In this document: positions 1 through 6,755 of the stretch, piece by piece | How positions within the stretch are numbered: position 1 is the first letter of the stretch | Layout of the letters: every line of letters begins with the position of its first letter | Source of the DNA: Bacteroidota bacterium | GTDB lineage: Bacteria > Bacteroidota > Bacteroidia > Bacteroidales > F082 | Assembly: GCA_023396415.1 (NCBI GenBank) | Contig: JAEWWJ010000045.1 | Coordinates: forward strand, 1 to 6,755 | Direction of reading: 5' to 3' | DNA length: 6,755 nucleotides | Notes under the pieces: generated by a model | The model's input: the letters and a program-made list of their open reading frames with translations, nothing else | The model's database searches: none | What the model was told of the DNA's origin: nothing | Translations under genes and position numbers: made by a program

Positions 1-489
1 AGCTCTCAAATCGAACTGGTAAAGATCGGATTCAGGTCTTTTACCAATAAACTATCTGCCTTCAATGCAGCCACTTCTTACAATTTGAAGAACGCTGTAA
101 TAGGTAATTACCCTGATGTGCAACTGAGCTTTGCAGATGCAAAAATCAGCAAAGGCAATCTGCCGCCTGTTGCCGGTCTGGTGGCAACTTTTGTTGCGCC
201 TGACACGATCAGTCTGGAATGGACCGACAACAGCAGCAAGCCATTGGCGGCAGCTACCGACCTGCTCATGATTGGCCTTTACGAGCCCACGAAAGGCATC
301 GGCTTCACCATTATGAACGCCGCCACACGCGCTGATGGCCAAGTCACTGTTGAAATGCCCGAAGAGTGTGCCGGCCTTAGCGTGGAGGTGTATGCGTTCT
401 ATTTATCGCTTTCGGGCCTGGGAGGTGCAGCTTCCAAAGACCAGATTTCGGATAGTGTGCATGGAGGCAGCATCTTGCTCTCAACTTAG
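1..489 (+). CDS. DUF6266 family protein, 3' part (5' end outside window)
   Basis: The frame is open from base 1 to the TAG at 487-489, giving 162 residues of a protein whose N-terminus lies before the window. A TTG at 85 could be read as a start, but the open frame upstream of it has normal coding character (..IELVKIGFRSFTNKLSAF..), so the gene simply enters from the left. The pattern fits DUF6266, a Bacteroidota family of about 200 residues with no known function: an N-terminal segment with a YNLKNAVIGNYPD-type stretch, then a SFADAKISKGNLPPV segment leading into a beta-rich region with a WTDNS motif, then a C-terminal AFYLSLSGLGGAASKDQISDS-like stretch. I see no catalytic motif or membrane segment in the part present. 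GC content is near 50%, well above the operon downstream, and the gene is closed by its own terminator, so it is probably an unrelated resident chromosomal gene. The family call is from memory of its consensus, not from a search. Confidence 0.8.
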   Translation, partial: SSQIELVKIGFRSFTNKLSAFNAATSYNLKNAVIGNYPDVQLSFADAKISKGNLPPVAGLVATFVAPDTISLEWTDNSSKPLAAATDLLMIGLYEPTKGIGFTIMNAATRADGQVTVEMPEECAGLSVEVYAFYLSLSGLGGAASKDQISDSVHGGSILLST

Positions 490-513
490 TCTCCTCTGAG
501 ACGAAGATCACTG

Positions 514-551
514 AAAATGAGGTTGTTTGATGAACAGCCTCATTTTTTTTT
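514..551 (+). terminator. Rho-independent terminator after the DUF6266 gene
   Basis: A 14-base arm at 514-527 (AAAATGAGGTTGTT) pairs with 533-546 (AACAGCCTCATTTT). There is one G-T wobble, the loop is 5 bases (528-532), and a run of T follows to 551. The hairpin starts 25 bases after the stop codon at 489. It should end transcription of the upstream gene and insulate it from the genes that follow. Confidence 0.85.
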
Positions 552-601
552 GGTTATTTTGAAGGTCTAATATCCCTTTTAGGCTTATTCCCAACTGTGG
601 A

Positions 602-937
602 TTGATTTCACATTATGAATTGCTTAGAATTTGTCTGAAGTATATTCAGTCGAATGATTTCATCGAACTGGATGATAAGGAGTTTAAAAAGGTGTTAAAA
701 ATTTTTCCTGAAATACTGGAGTCTTTCACTTACGACCAATCAGGCGATATCGAAGCTGCTCCAATGCGTAACAACATCCGCATTACACTGAAAGGCAGAA
801 AATTGGATGCGAAGAAAGTGCATCAAAACGAAGAGACAATACGCATCTGGACCTCACCTCTCTGTTTTTGGAGTTCAGCTGCTTTGCCCGGTTTCAAATA
901 TTCCGAGAAAAAGAAAGCCTGGTGGAAATTAAAGTAA
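602..937 (+). CDS. Small orphan protein, 111 codons, function unknown, start uncertain
   Basis: I do not recognise this protein with confidence. The frame is open from 563 (after a TGA at 560-562) to the TAA at 935-937 and has no ATG before codon 55 (base 764). The best start is the TTG at 602, because the translation looks natural from there: an amphipathic helical stretch (YELLRICLKYIQ) followed by an acidic/basic helix (ELDDKEFKKVLKIFPEIL). The C-terminus is rich in aromatics and lysine (LPGFKYSEKKKAWWKLK). It faintly recalls the short 'Gf-ys-kKkaWy' domain attached to some bacterial J-domain or phage-associated proteins, but the likeness is too weak for a function. There is no clear ribosome site. 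It may be a complete small gene, or a remnant whose 5' end has been lost. It lies between the terminator and the operon on the same strand, 83 bases before the helicase gene. Confidence 0.45.
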   Translation: MISHYELLRICLKYIQSNDFIELDDKEFKKVLKIFPEILESFTYDQSGDIEAAPMRNNIRITLKGRKLDAKKVHQNEETIRIWTSPLCFWSSAALPGFKYSEKKKAWWKLK

Positions 938-950
938 ACTAATGCAAAGG

Positions 951-966
951 AATTTAGCCGTAAATT
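951..966. repeat. Short perfect inverted repeat upstream of the operon
   Basis: AATTTA (951-956) and TAAATT (961-966) form a perfect 6-base inverted repeat around the spacer GCCG. It is too AT-rich and short for a convincing terminator and has no following T-run directly attached. Its right arm overlaps the promoter-like box at 961-968, so it could be a protein-binding site. In AT-rich DNA it could also be chance. Confidence 0.3.
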
Positions 967-968
967 TG
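961..968 (+). promoter_or_regulatory. Possible Bacteroidota-type -7 promoter box before the operon
   Basis: TAAATTTG matches the Bacteroidota -7 consensus TAnnTTTG exactly and would place a transcript start roughly 45 bases before the ATG at 1021. No TTTG stands at the expected -33 position, which is the main weakness. A second arrangement, TTTG at 972-975 with a poor -7 match at 994-1001, has the better -33 box but the worse -7 box. Some promoter in 938-1020 is likely, since this is the only gap before three closely packed genes, but which one is not settled. Confidence 0.25.
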
Positions 969-1020
969 GGTTTTGTAATTTTTTAATTAAAAGTTGACTT
1001 GGTTCAAACACATATCATAG

Positions 1021-4000
1021 ATGTTACTAGACAATAAAACAAAAAATGAAGAAAACGACTACAAAGTGTTTAACTTCATTAAAAACAACACCGAAAATGG
1101 TGGACTCGACCTCGTAACAGGTTACTTCTCTGTCAATGCTTTAGCTTTATTTAATGATGAAATTAATCAACCGGAAAAATTTAGATTTATTTTGGGTAAT
1201 CTTATGCAGGATGAAGCTCAATTAAATAAAGTAATTGACCTGCTCAATGGAAACACTGGCATTAACGGGACACTTTCGTTGAGTGTTGATGCTCAGAAAG
1301 CGGTTGATTTTCTTCAACAAGACAAAGTTGCCATTAAGAACATTCAAAAGAATTTTTGCCATGCAAAAACTTACTTATACACCGACAAGGTCATAACAAA
1401 AAACTATTTCATTGTGGGAAGTTCGAACCTTACGGATGCAGGTCTAGGTATAAAAGAAAGTTCAAACATCGAGTTAAATATTGCAAAGCACGACTATGAA
1501 GATGAATTTAAAAACCTTAAAAAGTGGTTCCAGGAGCAATGGGAGAAAGTAGCTTTGGAAAAGATCGAATTACCTGATAAATCTAAAATTGAAGTAAAAC
1601 AATACATTATTGATCTCATTAAAAACCTGTTCAAAGAATACACCCCTCACGACTTGTACTTCAAAGTCCTTTATGAAATGTTTAAGGACGATATTATGGA
1701 GCTTTCGGGTGATGCTGAATTTAAACGCGAAATAGCTCATTTAGAAGAAACCATCATATATAAAACACTTTTTTCATACCAGCAGAAAGGGGCAATCAGT
1801 TTAATCAAGATGCTTCAAAAATTCAACGGTGCAATTTTGGCTGATGCTGTTGGTTTAGGTAAAACCTGGACTGCTTTAGCTGTTATGAAATATTTTGAAC
1901 TAAAAGGATACACTGTTGTATTATTTTGCCCAAAAAAACTACGCAATAACTGGGAGCAATACCAGTCGCACAGAGGTTCTAGGTTTGAAAAAGATGAAAT
2001 TGAATACTTTGTAAGAAACCATACCGACCTTCAGGACGAAAGACTGACCAATAATTATCCTGACTTTTCTCTTTCCAAACTGCAACGCAAACAAAAAGTA
2101 CTCCTTGTTATTGATGAGAGTCACAACCTTCGAAACGATAAATCCTCCAGATATAAATTTCTGGTTGATAATGTTTTGCTGCCTGAAAAAACAAAAAGGG
2201 ATGTAAAGGTACTGCACCTGTCAGCTACTCCGATTAACAATAAGCTGATGGACATTCGCAACCAGTTCAAGCTAATGACAAAAGGTCAAGATTCCGGTTT
2301 TAAAGAAACTGATTTGAAAATTGATAGCCTTGAAAATATTTTCAGAGCAGCTCAAAAAGACTTTAGCGAATGGTCCGATCAGGAAGATAGAAAAATTGCA
2401 GACTTCATAAGCAAGTTGCCCCAGAAATTTGAAAAACTTACTGATGCATTAATAGTTGCAAGAACCAGAAAACTGATTGAAGGTGAATTTGGTGAAATGA
2501 ATTTTCCCAAAAAAGATGATCCGGTAAATGAGTACATAACTCCTGAAAATCTTGGCGACCTTAAATCATTTGACGATATTCTAAACGCATTAAGAGTAAA
2601 TCTTACTGCTTATCGTCCATCGGAGTATATCAGAGATTTGAAAGTTGAAAGCGTTCTGGAAAACCCAAAACAACGTGAAAAATTCTTGGTAAAAATGATG
2701 TACATACTTCTGATGAAACGCCTCGAATCAAGCTGGTTTTCTTTCAAAAGTACAGTCGAAAATATTTTAAATCACCATATTAATGCCTTGGATAAGGTCA
2801 ATCTCTTTATCAAGAATCAAACGGATAGCTCTTTAGTTGATAATTTAACGATTGATGAGCAGGAAGAAATTGACGAAACAGCAGCAGAGTTGGAAACAGA
2901 AAGCCTACATCCTATCGCACTTGGCAAGAAAAATCCCGTTTTACTCTCTTCCATCACTAACATTGCCCTTTTTAAAAAACATTTGGAGGCAGATGTAACT
3001 AAATTAACTCAACTGAAAACAAGCCTTATCAAATTTGAAAATGATTTCAATTCTGGTAAAGCTGCTGATGACAAACTCAATAAGCTTATTGAACATATTA
3101 ATAACAAACAAAATAAATCGGATAATAAAAAAGTATTGGTCTTTACCGTATTCAAAGATACAGCAAAGTTCCTCTATGATGAATTGATAAAGAGGGGTGT
3201 TAAAAACGTTGCTTTTGTTTCAGGATCACTGAGCGAAACTTTTGATGGGTATTCAGGCGACAAGTTCGAACCAATTTTGGAACGTTTCGCACCTTTCACC
3301 AAGCTTTATAACGAAAAAGACTGGACTGACCTTTATGAAAATGCTAACCTCTCTAATGATTTCAATGTAGCAGATAAATGGAAAGTGCCTTATAGCAAGT
3401 GGACTGAGTTGATTACGAAATACGATAAAGCAACACTAAAGAAACTTGAAAATCCAATTAATGTATTAATTGCAACTGATTGCTTGAGTGAAGGTCAAAA
3501 CTTGCAAGATTGCGACACCGTTGTCAATTACGACATTCATTGGAATCCCGTACGCCTTATTCAACGAATGGGACGTATTGATCGCATTGGTTCACCAAAC
3601 AAAACAATTAAAGGAATCAACTTCTGGCCTGGTAAAAATTACGAAGATTATTTAAAACTTAAATCTAGAGTCGAAAATCGCATGGCTTTGATGAGTGTGG
3701 TGGGTACCGAATTGGATGATAAATTGACTCCCGAGTTTCAACGAATGGTAAAAGAAAATCCTTTATTACCAAAGCAGGCCCAGAAAATGTTGGAGCAATT
3801 ACAATTAACCTGGGATGATGTGGAAGTTAATGATGAAACGCTTGGATTAAATGATCTTTCATTAGAGCAATTCCGTCAAGAATTGTTTGACTTCTTTAAA
3901 AAGAATGAAGATTTCTTTAAAAAAATACCAAATGGAGTTTTCTCAGGATTTAAATTCAGGCCTAATAAAAAATGGCAATCATTGCCTGAAAGTATTATAG

Positions 4001-4398
4001 CAGTTATTGGATATCCCAGAAAACCTGATGAAGCATTAGATCACGTTTATGAGGAAATCATTTTATTGCATCAATGTATCGAGGAAGGCAAAAACAGAAA
4101 GCTGGTACTGAAAAACAATCAGGAAATTTTGACCTTACTCCGCAATCACAAACTGGAAACCCGATATGTTCCAAAAAATATTGACAAGGGCGATACGGTT
4201 GTTCTGGAAAAATTGGCTACAGCTTTGGGAAGTTGGATCGAATCACAAAAAACAGCTGTTGCCGTAAATCAAATACAGGACTTATTTACTGGCGATATTG
4301 CCCCCAGGAAAATATCTCCCGAGCAAAAGAAACTTGAAGATAAATTCAAAAGTGAAAACTTCGATTTAATCAATTGGTTTATTGTATCTAATAGGTAA
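1021..4398 (+). CDS. PLD-nuclease / SNF2-family helicase fusion protein
   Basis: This 1125-residue cytoplasmic protein joins two machines. Residues about 1-200 form a PLD-like domain with one HKD-type half site: H114-x-K116, then GSSNLT at 133-138 (N136) and E146/E151 as candidate acidic residues. Residues about 250-900 form an SF2/SNF2 ATPase: Walker A DAVGLGKT (275-282), DESH box (365-368), SATP (401-404), a lobe-2 strand KVLVFTVF (from 704), motif V ATDCLSEGQNLQ (818-829) and motif VI QRMGRIDR (848-855). About 300 residues separate the two lobes and include an acidic stretch near 605-640. Residues 900-1125 show no motif I know. In related proteins such ATPases translocate on duplex DNA; nuclease action by the PLD part is inferred. 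An in-frame TAG directly precedes the ATG, which fixes this as the earliest ATG start. All helicase motifs look intact. The stop lies 5 bases before the KilA-N gene, so the two are probably co-transcribed. Confidence 0.92.
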   Translation: MLLDNKTKNEENDYKVFNFIKNNTENGGLDLVTGYFSVNALALFNDEINQPEKFRFILGNLMQDEAQLNKVIDLLNGNTGINGTLSLSVDAQKAVDFLQQDKVAIKNIQKNFCHAKTYLYTDKVITKNYFIVGSSNLTDAGLGIKESSNIELNIAKHDYEDEFKNLKKWFQEQWEKVALEKIELPDKSKIEVKQYIIDLIKNLFKEYTPHDLYFKVLYEMFKDDIMELSGDAEFKREIAHLEETIIYKTLFSYQQKGAISLIKMLQKFNGAILADAVGLGKTWTALAVMKYFELKGYTVVLFCPKKLRNNWEQYQSHRGSRFEKDEIEYFVRNHTDLQDERLTNNYPDFSLSKLQRKQKVLLVIDESHNLRNDKSSRYKFLVDNVLLPEKTKRDVKVLHLSATPINNKLMDIRNQFKLMTKGQDSGFKETDLKIDSLENIFRAAQKDFSEWSDQEDRKIADFISKLPQKFEKLTDALIVARTRKLIEGEFGEMNFPKKDDPVNEYITPENLGDLKSFDDILNALRVNLTAYRPSEYIRDLKVESVLENPKQREKFLVKMMYILLMKRLESSWFSFKSTVENILNHHINALDKVNLFIKNQTDSSLVDNLTIDEQEEIDETAAELETESLHPIALGKKNPVLLSSITNIALFKKHLEADVTKLTQLKTSLIKFENDFNSGKAADDKLNKLIEHINNKQNKSDNKKVLVFTVFKDTAKFLYDELIKRGVKNVAFVSGSLSETFDGYSGDKFEPILERFAPFTKLYNEKDWTDLYENANLSNDFNVADKWKVPYSKWTELITKYDKATLKKLENPINVLIATDCLSEGQNLQDCDTVVNYDIHWNPVRLIQRMGRIDRIGSPNKTIKGINFWPGKNYEDYLKLKSRVENRMALMSVVGTELDDKLTPEFQRMVKENPLLPKQAQKMLEQLQLTWDDVEVNDETLGLNDLSLEQFRQELFDFFKKNEDFFKKIPNGVFSGFKFRPNKKWQSLPESIIAVIGYPRKPDEALDHVYEEIILLHQCIEEGKNRKLVLKNNQEILTLLRNHKLETRYVPKNIDKGDTVVLEKLATALGSWIESQKTAVAVNQIQDLFTGDIAPRKISPEQKKLEDKFKSENFDLINWFIVSNR

Positions 4399-4403
4399 CT
4401 TCG

Positions 4404-5144
4404 ATGGCAAAGAATAAAACACTTAATGTTCAAGGCAGGGAAATTACATTACTTTCTGACGACGCGAATGATTTTATTTCCTTGACTGACATGGCGCGCT
4501 ATCGGGACCCGGAAAGAACAAACTATATTATTCAAAACTGGATGCGAACAAGAAGTGCCATTGAATTTTGTGGCCTTTGGGAACAACTAAACAACCCTCA
4601 TTTTAAAAGCATCGAATTCGATGCCTTTAAAAATGAATCGGGGTCAAATAGTTTTGCTCTGACTCCACAAAAATGGATTGACGCAACAAACGCAAAAGGC
4701 ATCATATCAAAATCAGGAAGATATGGGGGTACCTTTGCCCATCGTGATATTGCATTTGAATTTGCAACCTGGATAAGTGCTGAGTTCAAGTTTTATTTCA
4801 TCAAAGAATTCCAACGTCTCAAAGCCGACGAAAACGACCGATTGAAACTAAATTGGAATCTGCAGCGCACCCTCGCCAAAGTTAATTACCATATCCACAC
4901 TGATGCAATCAAAGAAAATTTGATTCCTAAAGAACTTTCAAAGGATAAAATAAACTTTGTTTATGCCAGTGAGGCCGATATGTTGAATGTTGCTCTGTTT
5001 GGAATGACAGCGAAAGAATGGAGAGACAAAAACCCCATAGCGGATGGCAATATTCGTGATGTAGCTAGCCTTGAGCAATTGGTTGTATTGAGCAATTTAG
5101 AAAGCATTAATGCAGTATTAATTCACCAAGGTCTTACCCAATAG
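4404..5144 (+). CDS. KilA-N domain protein, C-terminus cut by an in-frame TAG
   Basis: The 246-residue product is a KilA-N domain protein. The domain covers about residues 5-140: an ISLTDMAR segment (25-32), NWMRTRSAIEFCGLWE (45-60), and GIISKSGRYGGTFAHRDIA followed by FEFATWISAEFKFYFIKEF (99-136). KilA-N is a predicted DNA-binding module first known from phage and large DNA viruses. Similar stand-alone KilA-N and RhuM-like proteins often sit inside restriction-modification operons, where their role is not established. The second half (about 150-246) is mostly helical and holds an ASEADMLNVALFGMTAKEWR stretch (codons near 190-210) that I recall from the bacterial operon-associated members. 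The ATG follows the helicase stop by 5 bases, with a weak AGG about 8 bases upstream, which suggests coupled translation. The frame stops at TAG 5142-5144 but continues in frame with sensible sequence to 5228, so the present stop is probably not ancestral. The intact domain may still be functional without the tail. Confidence 0.85.
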   Translation: MAKNKTLNVQGREITLLSDDANDFISLTDMARYRDPERTNYIIQNWMRTRSAIEFCGLWEQLNNPHFKSIEFDAFKNESGSNSFALTPQKWIDATNAKGIISKSGRYGGTFAHRDIAFEFATWISAEFKFYFIKEFQRLKADENDRLKLNWNLQRTLAKVNYHIHTDAIKENLIPKELSKDKINFVYASEADMLNVALFGMTAKEWRDKNPIADGNIRDVASLEQLVVLSNLESINAVLIHQGLTQ

Positions 5145-5228
5145 GAAAGACTAAAACAATTGAATAAAACAGCCATCCAACAAATGAAGTCATTGGTTAA
5201 TAACCTGAATATTAAGAAACTAAAATAA
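5145..5228 (+). other. In-frame 3' extension of the KilA-N gene beyond the TAG
   Basis: Directly after the TAG at 5142-5144, the same frame runs through 27 sense codons (starting ERLKQLNKTAIQQMKSL) to a TAA at 5226-5228. The residues read as a charged amphipathic helix that continues the helix ending in ..VLIHQGLTQ, and they resemble the usual end of operon-associated KilA-N proteins as I remember them. With the TAG read as an amino acid the protein would have 274 residues. The TAA lies 3 bases before the next ATG, the tight spacing expected of the undamaged operon. There is no independent ATG start that would make this stretch a gene of its own. Confidence 0.7.
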
Positions 5229-5231
5229 GCA

Positions 5232-6755
5232 ATGAAACTAGAACTTTTCAATACAGCCAGTCTTTTTGAGGCAGCCACAAATCTTTTTCAACAGTTAGGT
5301 ATTAAACTCAACTCCAATACTGCCGAGCCGCTGCCTGTAAAGGATTTATTAAAGCAGCATTACAAAGACAATGATGCCTTTAACACCATTGGCAAAACCT
5401 ATTTCATTGGTATCATCAACAATACTGTTTTTCAATCCACCGGAATGTTTGATGTAAACTATTCTTACAAAGAAGCATTGCAGCAAGGCGACAAAAACTA
5501 CGATGGGCTGATGCTTTTTGCTTTAGAGCTAAGCAAACAGCCTACCAGAACCGAGATTTCCGACATTACCAGAACCTTCAACCGCATCAGTCAGAAAATG
5601 CCGGTGGCCTTGGTGTTGAAATACAAAACTGGAAATGAAGCTTGTTTTTCAATAGCCATTAGCGAACGATTCAAATACAAACAAAACTGGCGACAAGGCG
5701 AAAAAGCAGGTAAAGTAATTATTCTTCGTGATATACATACTATAACCACACACGCAGGACACGAAAGAATTTTATTGGATTTGGTAAAACCTGTTGCCGT
5801 AAACAATTACGACCAATTGCACCAACATTGGTTGCAGGTGTTGGATGTAAACATCCTCAACAAAAAGTTCTTTCAGGACTTGGCAAACTGGTATTTCTGG
5901 GCAATGGACAATGTTTCGTTTCCTGACGACTTGGAAAAGAAAAAAGATGTTCGCAATGCCACCAACCTTATTCGCTTAATTACTCGGGTCGTTTTTATTT
6001 GGTTCATCAAAGAAAAATCGTTGGTACCAAATGCTTTGTTCAATAAATCGCATTTAGATAAAATCCTGAAAGACTTCAACAAAAACAAAAAATCACAGAA
6101 CTATTACCACGCAATTTTGCAGAACCTGTTTTTTGGAACACTGAACCAAAAAATGGATGAACGCAAATTTGCTAAAGCAGGCGATATAAACACTAATAAA
6201 GAAGAATATGGAGTTAAAAATTTGTTCCGTTATGCCGACTTGTTCACTATTTCTGAGAAGGAAGCAATGCAATTGTTTAAAGATGTTCCTTTCTTGAATG
6301 GTGGTTTATTTGATTGTTTGGACAAGCCAAACGAAGAAGGTAAAATTGTGTATGTAGATGGCTTTAGTCGCAATCCAAAGAAACAAGCTATTGTTCCTGA
6401 TTACATTTTCTTTGGCGAAGAGAGAGAAGTTGATCTGAATGATATTTTCGCCACCAAGAACAAGAAATACAAGTCAAGAGGTTTAATTAACCTTTTGGAG
6501 AGTTACAAATTTACCGTTGCTGAAAACACTCCGATAGAAGAAGAAATTGCCCTTGACCCTGAATTATTGGGTAAGGTATTTGAAAACCTTTTGGCAAGTT
6601 ACAACCCCGAAACACAAACTACTGCAAGGAAACAAACAGGTAGCTTTTACACGCCACGAGAGATTGTAAACTATATGGTGGACGAATCACTGTTGGAATA
6701 CATCAAACAAAATGTAAAAAGTGAAAGTGAAAATTTTGAAACGAGACTAAGGGAA
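5232..6755 (+). CDS. Eco57I/PglX-like N6-adenine DNA methyltransferase, N-terminal part (3' end outside window)
   Basis: The frame is open without a stop from the ATG at 5232 to the last base of the window, giving 508 codons of a protein that in related families is about 1000-1300 residues long. A TAA at 5226-5228 in the same frame makes this ATG the earliest start. The methyltransferase signature begins near the window end: DPELLGKVFENLL (442-454), then TGSFYTPREIVNYM (469-482), the FxTP motif X that helps bind S-adenosylmethionine. Motif I and the catalytic (N/D)PPY are expected downstream and cannot be seen. The preceding 440 residues include GKTYFIGIINNTVF (54-67), YDGLMLFALELSKQPTR (90-106), and KVIILRDI plus HAGHERILLDL (from 162). 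These fit the N-terminal region of large type IIG- and PglX-like enzymes, but I cannot name a catalytic site there. It probably methylates adenine at a specific site, marking host DNA. It is separated from the KilA-N frame by only 3 bases, so it is the third gene of the operon. Confidence 0.88.
   Translation, partial: MKLELFNTASLFEAATNLFQQLGIKLNSNTAEPLPVKDLLKQHYKDNDAFNTIGKTYFIGIINNTVFQSTGMFDVNYSYKEALQQGDKNYDGLMLFALELSKQPTRTEISDITRTFNRISQKMPVALVLKYKTGNEACFSIAISERFKYKQNWRQGEKAGKVIILRDIHTITTHAGHERILLDLVKPVAVNNYDQLHQHWLQVLDVNILNKKFFQDLANWYFWAMDNVSFPDDLEKKKDVRNATNLIRLITRVVFIWFIKEKSLVPNALFNKSHLDKILKDFNKNKKSQNYYHAILQNLFFGTLNQKMDERKFAKAGDINTNKEEYGVKNLFRYADLFTISEKEAMQLFKDVPFLNGGLFDCLDKPNEEGKIVYVDGFSRNPKKQAIVPDYIFFGEEREVDLNDIFATKNKKYKSRGLINLLESYKFTVAENTPIEEEIALDPELLGKVFENLLASYNPETQTTARKQTGSFYTPREIVNYMVDESLLEYIKQNVKSESENFETRLRE

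Noticed and set aside
52..342. Minus-strand open frame opposite the DUF6266 gene
   Set aside because: It is fully overlapped by a recognised coding frame on the + strand and its translation resembles no family; it is a shadow frame.
85..489. TTG at 85 as the true start of the first gene
   Set aside because: The frame is open to base 1 and the residues before the TTG fit the same family, so the gene begins outside the window.
1939..2217. Minus-strand open frame inside the helicase gene
   Set aside because: It overlaps conserved helicase coding sequence, including the DESH box, and has no separate support.
5160..5228. Independent small gene starting at TTG 5160 between KilA-N and the methyltransferase
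   Set aside because: The stretch is in frame with KilA-N and reads as its C-terminal helix; a separate 22-codon gene is less economical.
5591..6088. Two minus-strand open frames (5591-5806 and 5873-6088) inside the methyltransferase gene
   Set aside because: Both lie opposite a long uninterrupted methyltransferase frame and have no recognisable product.
1..6755. tRNA, rRNA, CRISPR array, insertion sequence or attachment-site repeats
   Set aside because: No cloverleaf, regularly spaced repeats, transposase or integrase motif, or flanking direct repeat was seen on reading either strand.

Overview
The window looks like chromosomal DNA from a member of the Bacteroidota. The first gene belongs to a family (DUF6266) that I know almost only from that phylum. 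The coding starts have A-rich upstream sequence with little or no Shine-Dalgarno signal, and most of the window is AT-rich. No finer placement is supported.

Layout: bases 1-489 are the 3' end of a DUF6266-type gene of clearly higher GC content. A strong intrinsic terminator at 514-551 closes it. A small orphan reading frame (602-937) without an ATG start follows. Then, after an 83-base spacer holding a weak promoter-like box and a short inverted repeat, a tightly packed three-gene operon runs to the window edge, all on the + strand: a 1125-residue protein joining a phospholipase-D-like (PLD) nuclease domain to an SNF2/SF2 helicase (1021-4398); a KilA-N domain protein (4404-5144, with an in-frame remnant of its 3' end to 5228); and the first 508 codons of a large Eco57I/PglX-like N6-adenine DNA methyltransferase (5232 to the edge, incomplete).

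How the genes may work together: a DNA-translocating ATPase with its own nuclease domain, a methyltransferase that could mark self DNA, and a DNA-binding-type accessory protein form a plausible restriction-modification or anti-phage cassette. It resembles BREX, DISARM and type I/IIG systems in its parts but lacks, within the window, the hallmark genes of any of them (no PglZ, BrxC, DUF1998/DrmB or HsdS is visible). This is inference from domain content and gene order; no activity can be read from the sequence.

The most specific observation is in the KilA-N gene. Its reading frame is interrupted by a TAG at 5142-5144, and the same frame then continues for 27 sense codons of plausible family-like C-terminus to a TAA only 3 bases before the methyltransferase ATG. 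This looks like a recent nonsense change, a sequencing error or, less likely, a readthrough site.
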